Origin: Bacteroides sp.
GTDB taxonomy: Bacteria; Bacteroidota; Bacteroidia; Bacteroidales; GCA-2748055
Assembly (NCBI GenBank): GCA_011048475.1
Contig: DSDZ01000264.1
Location: 1 to 9,373, forward strand
Direction of reading: 5' to 3'
DNA: 9,373 nucleotides
A model generated the notes under the pieces. It saw only the letters and a program-made list of their open reading frames with translations, ran no database searches and was not told the DNA's origin. The position numbers and the translations under genes were made by a program. Shown here piece after piece: positions 7,203 to 9,373 of this stretch. Positions within the stretch are counted from its first letter, which is position 1. The number at the start of each line of letters is the position of its first letter.

Positions 7203-7236
7203 GAAAAATAGTACGCTTTTCAGCTGGACAAATTTA
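7203..7236 (-). promoter_or_regulatory. Candidate promoter(s) for the atpD operon
   Basis: On the minus strand, TTTG (7232-7229), an 18-bp spacer and TATTTTTC (7210-7203) fit the Bacteroidota consensus with one mismatch and a spacer one base short. The box ends 21 nt before the atpD ATG. The same TTTG is also the end of a perfect TAnnTTTG box (TAAATTTG, 7236-7229), which could be a second, more upstream promoter, although no TTTG-like element lies about 19 bp further up. The rest of the 226-bp divergent gap (7182-7407) shows no gene and no convincing promoter for the plus-strand neighbour. Confidence 0.5.
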
Positions 7237-7407
7237 GCATTTTTTTGAAGGGAAATGCCTTCACCAGCCAATTATATCCACAATTGTCCGTTCATAGAAC
7301 AGGCCGGGAAAGGTTCCTGTCAGGGAAGGAAAAGCGCATAAAGTTGTAACGTCTTCACCCTAAAATTCGTATAGGCAGAAAATTTCCGGCTGTAACATCG
7401 GATATTC

Positions 7408-7974
7408 ATGAAACATATCCTGACAATCGCATGTGTTGTCCTGTTATGTGCACTTCCGTCACCCGCACAGGTCCACCGTGTGGGCGGGGGACTTTCCTTT
7501 TCATCGGGAATTGATTTCAACGGGGGAGAGACGGGAAATCCGGGATTCATAGTGAAAGGATGGGTCGGACTGGACAGGCGGGGTGCCCTGCACCTGGTCC
7601 CCTCCCTGACCTATTTCAACCGCTATAAACTGGAAACGGGGTATTTTATCCTGACCAACCGGATGTTCCATGGGGACCTGGATCTGCAGTATGCAGTATT
7701 CCACGAGGGCACAGTGAAGATCATTGCGATGGCAGGCGGGAATGCCACCTATCTTCACTCCGATTTCGAGCCCATCATCCAGATCGGGCACGACGGCCTT
7801 TCCGATGAACAGGATTACAGTTTCGGAGGGAACCTGGGTGCCGGACTGGAACTTCGGATGGCACCCAGATGGGATTTCATCGTATCGGGAAAATACATGT
7901 TCTCGAAATACTCACAATTCATCATTTCAGTGCAGGGTGTCTGGTATTTCAAAAAGCGGAGGTTGTCCAGGTGA
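7408..7974 (+). CDS. Small outer-membrane beta-barrel protein, function unknown
   Basis: A 188-residue protein. Residues 1-20 are a Sec signal peptide (Met-Lys-His, hydrophobic core, cleavage after P-A-Q). The mature part alternates short amphipathic strands and turns (GLSFSSGIDF, LHLVPSLTYF, GDLDLQYAVF, VKIIAMAGGNATYL, FGGNLGAGLELR, WDFIVSGKYMF, FIISVQGVWYF), about eight strands as in small OmpA/OmpW-sized barrels. The last strand ends in aromatic VWYF but is followed by a short basic tail (KKRRLSR) rather than ending at the aromatic residue. It diverges from atpD and ends 64 bp before the GH16-like gene. Barrel location is likely; I cannot assign a substrate or partner. Confidence 0.72.
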   Translation: MKHILTIACVVLLCALPSPAQVHRVGGGLSFSSGIDFNGGETGNPGFIVKGWVGLDRRGALHLVPSLTYFNRYKLETGYFILTNRMFHGDLDLQYAVFHEGTVKIIAMAGGNATYLHSDFEPIIQIGHDGLSDEQDYSFGGNLGAGLELRMAPRWDFIVSGKYMFSKYSQFIISVQGVWYFKKRRLSR

Positions 7975-7988
7975 TGCACCCGCAGGAG

Positions 7989-8018
7989 TTTGCACATATG
8001 CATTTTTTCTTATCTTTA
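7989..8018 (+). promoter_or_regulatory. Candidate Bacteroidota promoter for the GH16-like gene
   Basis: TTTG at 7989-7992, an 18-bp spacer and TATCTTTA at 8011-8018 match TTTG-N19-TAnnTTTG with one mismatch and a one-base-short spacer. The box ends 20 nt before the ATG at 8039, the same distance as in the atpD candidate. It implies that the GH16-like and gamma-glutamyltransferase genes form their own transcription unit, separate from the barrel gene upstream. Confidence 0.5.
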
Positions 8019-8038
8019 ATCATTGTTAAAATTACAGT

Positions 8039-9211
8039 ATGGCCAGCTTAAGCTTTTTACTGGGGATGATCCCCAGCACTGAGAAGGTAGAATCCGCGGA
8101 TGATCAGTTGAGGGCTGATTACAGGGCCTTTAAGGAATTTGAACAATCCGATGAGCTGAAGCATTACCTGGACCTGGAGAAGGAAGTGACCTCCAGCAAC
8201 TTTGCCCTGAGGAAAAAGCGGATCTTCAAGGAGAAGTACAAATATTCGGATGCCTACCGGAAGGAGGAACGCTACAACAGGCTGCTGAAAAAGCAGAAAG
8301 GAGACGAACGCTCCAAAGAGCTGGAGGAGCTGGAAGATTACATCAATTCGGAAGAATTTCTCCGTCAGAAGCAGTACCTCACCATGCGGCCGGCCGAGCG
8401 ATACGAGACCACCGAAGAATACCAGAAGGAAACCGAATACCAGGAACTGAAGAAGTCTGAAAAGATCAGATGGTTCTTCAACACCAAGAAGAAATACCCT
8501 TTTAAGGAACTGGAAAAGTGGGAACTCACCTTTGAGGACAGCTTTATAGGGAACAAACTGGACCGCTCGAAGTGGATGACCCGGTACTACTGGGGGGACA
8601 AGACCATGAACAGCTCCTATGTCCTGCAGGATGACAAGAGTTTCATCACCGAGGGTGACAACCTGGAATTCTATGACAACAAGCTCAGGATCGTCACCAG
8701 GGCCGAAAAAGCAGAGGGATTGATGTGGCGGGCGGAGCAGGGATTTGTGATGGAAGAGTTCGATTACACATCGGGTTTGGTCAGTACAGCCGCGAGTTTC
8801 AGGCAGAAATACGGGATCTTCAAGGCCAAGGTCAGGATGGCCGAAGGATCTGTTTCACAGGCATTCTGGATGGTTTCGGAAACCATGCTGCCCCACATCG
8901 ATGTGGCCCGGTATGAAAAGGGCAGGTTGTATTCCAACTTTTTCTGGGGCAAAGGGAATGTTCATAAGTCCATCTCAAAAACGGCGGGGAAAAGATATTC
9001 GGATGACTATTTTATCTATTCCCTGGAATGGTCTCCCGGAAAACTGGTCTGGAAGATCAATGAAAGGGTGTTCAAAACCCAGACCTCCGGCGTCCCGCAG
9101 GAAGAGATGTACATCAATTTCTCCTGCAACCTGAAAAAGGATGCTTCCGACCACAACCTCCCCTCTGCCATGGAGGTGGACTGGGTCCGGGTATTCAAGC
9201 TGAAAGGATGA
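8039..9211 (+). CDS. GH16-fold protein with N-terminal helical repeats; catalytic glutamates replaced
   Basis: A 390-residue protein. Residues 1-20 are not a convincing signal peptide (no basic start, weak short hydrophobic stretch), so it may be cytoplasmic. Residues about 30-145 are highly charged and helical with degenerate repeats. Residues about 160-388 follow the GH16 (laminarinase/agarase-like) plan: WELTFEDSF at 161-169, LDRSKW at 174-179, YTSGLVST at 243-250, a YGIFKAKVRM strand at 258-267, AFWMV at 275-279, FIYSLEWSPGKLVWKIN at 325-341 and EVDWVRVFK at 379-387. Where active GH16 enzymes carry E-[IL]-D-x-x-E (nucleophile Glu, Asp, acid/base Glu), this has H286-I-D288-V-A-R291: both glutamates are gone and Asp is kept. 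The flanking frame is intact. A glycan-binding or structural role is an inference. The stop overlaps the start of the next gene (ATGA). Confidence 0.8.
   Translation: MASLSFLLGMIPSTEKVESADDQLRADYRAFKEFEQSDELKHYLDLEKEVTSSNFALRKKRIFKEKYKYSDAYRKEERYNRLLKKQKGDERSKELEELEDYINSEEFLRQKQYLTMRPAERYETTEEYQKETEYQELKKSEKIRWFFNTKKKYPFKELEKWELTFEDSFIGNKLDRSKWMTRYYWGDKTMNSSYVLQDDKSFITEGDNLEFYDNKLRIVTRAEKAEGLMWRAEQGFVMEEFDYTSGLVSTAASFRQKYGIFKAKVRMAEGSVSQAFWMVSETMLPHIDVARYEKGRLYSNFFWGKGNVHKSISKTAGKRYSDDYFIYSLEWSPGKLVWKINERVFKTQTSGVPQEEMYINFSCNLKKDASDHNLPSAMEVDWVRVFKLKG
8138..8461 (+). repeat. Degenerate protein repeat in the GH16-like protein's N-terminal region
   Basis: At the protein level, residues about 34-141 repeat a pattern like [YF]-x-x-[ST]-[DE]-x-[YFL]-x5-[YL]-x-x-[LM]. 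The clearest units start at F34, Y67, Y101 and Y122, with the Ser/Thr at residues 37, 70, 104 and 125. Weaker half-units (near S53 and S140) suggest an underlying period of about 16-17 residues, so pairs of about 33-34 residues could be helical hairpins. The DNA itself is not an obvious direct repeat. I do not recognise the repeat family. Confidence 0.5.
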
Positions 9212-9373
9212 AGCAACTGATCATGTCAGTGCTGATGCTTGGGCTGATCCAGGCACTGTCTGCACAGGACAGGGTGACGGGCAGGACGTTTGCCACCCGT
9301 TCGGAGGTGATCGCGCTTCACGGAATGGCATGTACAAGTCAGCCACTGGCCACACAGGTTGCGCTGGATATCC
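9208..9373 (+). CDS. ggt: Gamma-glutamyltransferase, N-terminal part (cut by window edge)
   Basis: Starts at ATG 9208, overlapping the TGA of the GH16-like gene by 4 bp (ATGA), which suggests translational coupling. Only 55 codons are visible. Residues 1-19 are a signal peptide (Met-Lys-Gln, hydrophobic core, L-S-A before Q20), giving a periplasmic or exported product. The following sequence (DRVTGRTFATRSEVIALHGM, then ACTSQPLATQVALDI) matches the start of mature gamma-glutamyltranspeptidases, where a S-x-x-A-T-x-x-G-x-x-I/L-like segment opens the large subunit. These enzymes cleave the gamma-glutamyl bond of glutathione and related compounds after self-processing. The self-cleavage threonine and active site lie outside the window, so activity cannot be judged. 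Confidence 0.85.
   Translation, partial: MKQLIMSVLMLGLIQALSAQDRVTGRTFATRSEVIALHGMACTSQPLATQVALDI

Noticed and set aside
7182..7271. A 30-residue N-terminal extension of AtpD (start at 7271 instead of 7181)
   Set aside because: The extra codons are unlike any AtpD N-terminus and read through the promoter candidate. MSQLIGEIIQV is the canonical beginning.
7280..7287. Palindrome ACAATTGT in the atpD/barrel-gene divergent region as an operator
   Set aside because: An 8-bp palindrome is expected by chance at this density, and it is far from the promoter candidates.
7298..7320. Short inverted repeat (ACAGG ... CCTGT) in the divergent region as a regulatory stem
   Set aside because: Only 5 bp pair, around a 12-base loop, with no matching downstream feature.
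7339..7368. TAAAGTTG and TAAAATTC as -7 boxes for the small barrel gene
   Set aside because: Each departs from TAnnTTTG, neither has a TTTG-like element about 19 bp upstream, and both lie well further from the ATG than the other candidates in this window.
7974..8003. Possible hairpin (ATGCA / TGCAT) followed by a T-run, as a terminator after the small barrel gene
   Set aside because: The stem is only 5 bp with a 20-base loop, and the T-rich stretch is better explained as part of the promoter for the GH16-like gene.
1..9373. Defence system, CRISPR array, insertion sequence or biosynthetic cluster
   Set aside because: No tandem DNA repeats, transposase, nuclease, toxin-antitoxin or modular synthase sequences are visible. 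The genes are ordinary envelope and energy genes.

Overview
This 9.4 kb window looks like chromosomal DNA of a Bacteroidota bacterium (probably Bacteroidales or Marinilabiliales-like) with moderate to slightly high G+C. Four things point there. The F1-ATPase beta subunit carries the extra segment (about residues 210-234) that I associate with this phylum, and the epsilon subunit is the short form. The best promoter candidates match the Bacteroidota consensus TTTG-N19-TAnnTTTG rather than -35/-10 boxes. The accessory families (propeller/outer-membrane-barrel chimera, TonB-like protein with a two-cysteine C-terminal domain, GT9 with a C-terminal cysteine cluster) are also typical. I see no mobile element, CRISPR array, tRNA, rRNA or prophage.

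Layout. (1) Positions 1-2242, plus strand: the 3' part of a large surface protein with the end of an alpha-helical peptidase-like region, a TolB/PD40-type beta-propeller and an outer-membrane barrel. (2) 2239-2838, minus strand: a small lipoprotein with an LEA14/WHy-like domain, converging on the first gene with a 4-bp stop-codon overlap. (3) 2908-3672, plus strand: a TonB-like energy transducer with a GTG start, diverging from the lipoprotein across a 69-bp gap that holds two overlapping promoter candidates. (4) 7181-3659, minus strand: a tightly packed operon atpD - atpC - alpha/beta-hydrolase-like gene - GT9 glycosyltransferase, with gaps of 6, 1 and 0 bp. Its last gene overlaps the TonB-like gene tail to tail by 14 bp. 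(5) 7408-7974, plus strand: a small outer-membrane beta-barrel protein diverging from atpD. (6) 8039-9211, plus strand: a GH16-fold protein without a recognisable signal peptide, with an N-terminal helical repeat region. It shares an ATGA overlap with (7), the start of a gamma-glutamyltransferase gene that runs off the window.

How the genes fit together. Most products belong to envelope biology (outer-membrane barrels, lipoprotein, TonB energy transduction, LPS-type glycosyl transfer) plus the energy-generating F1 catalytic subunit. The rest of ATP synthase (alpha, gamma, delta, a, b, c) is not here, so atpDC forms its own locus and co-transcribes two genes with no obvious ATP-synthase role. 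The most interesting signal is that two recognisable enzyme folds appear to have lost their catalytic residues. The GH16-like protein has H-I-D-V-A-R where the E-I-D-x-x-E catalytic signature should be. The alpha/beta-hydrolase-like protein in the atp operon has Gly at the nucleophile-elbow serine position and apparently Arg at the catalytic histidine. Both reading frames are intact, which suggests retained non-enzymatic functions. No complete, obviously new multi-gene system is visible.
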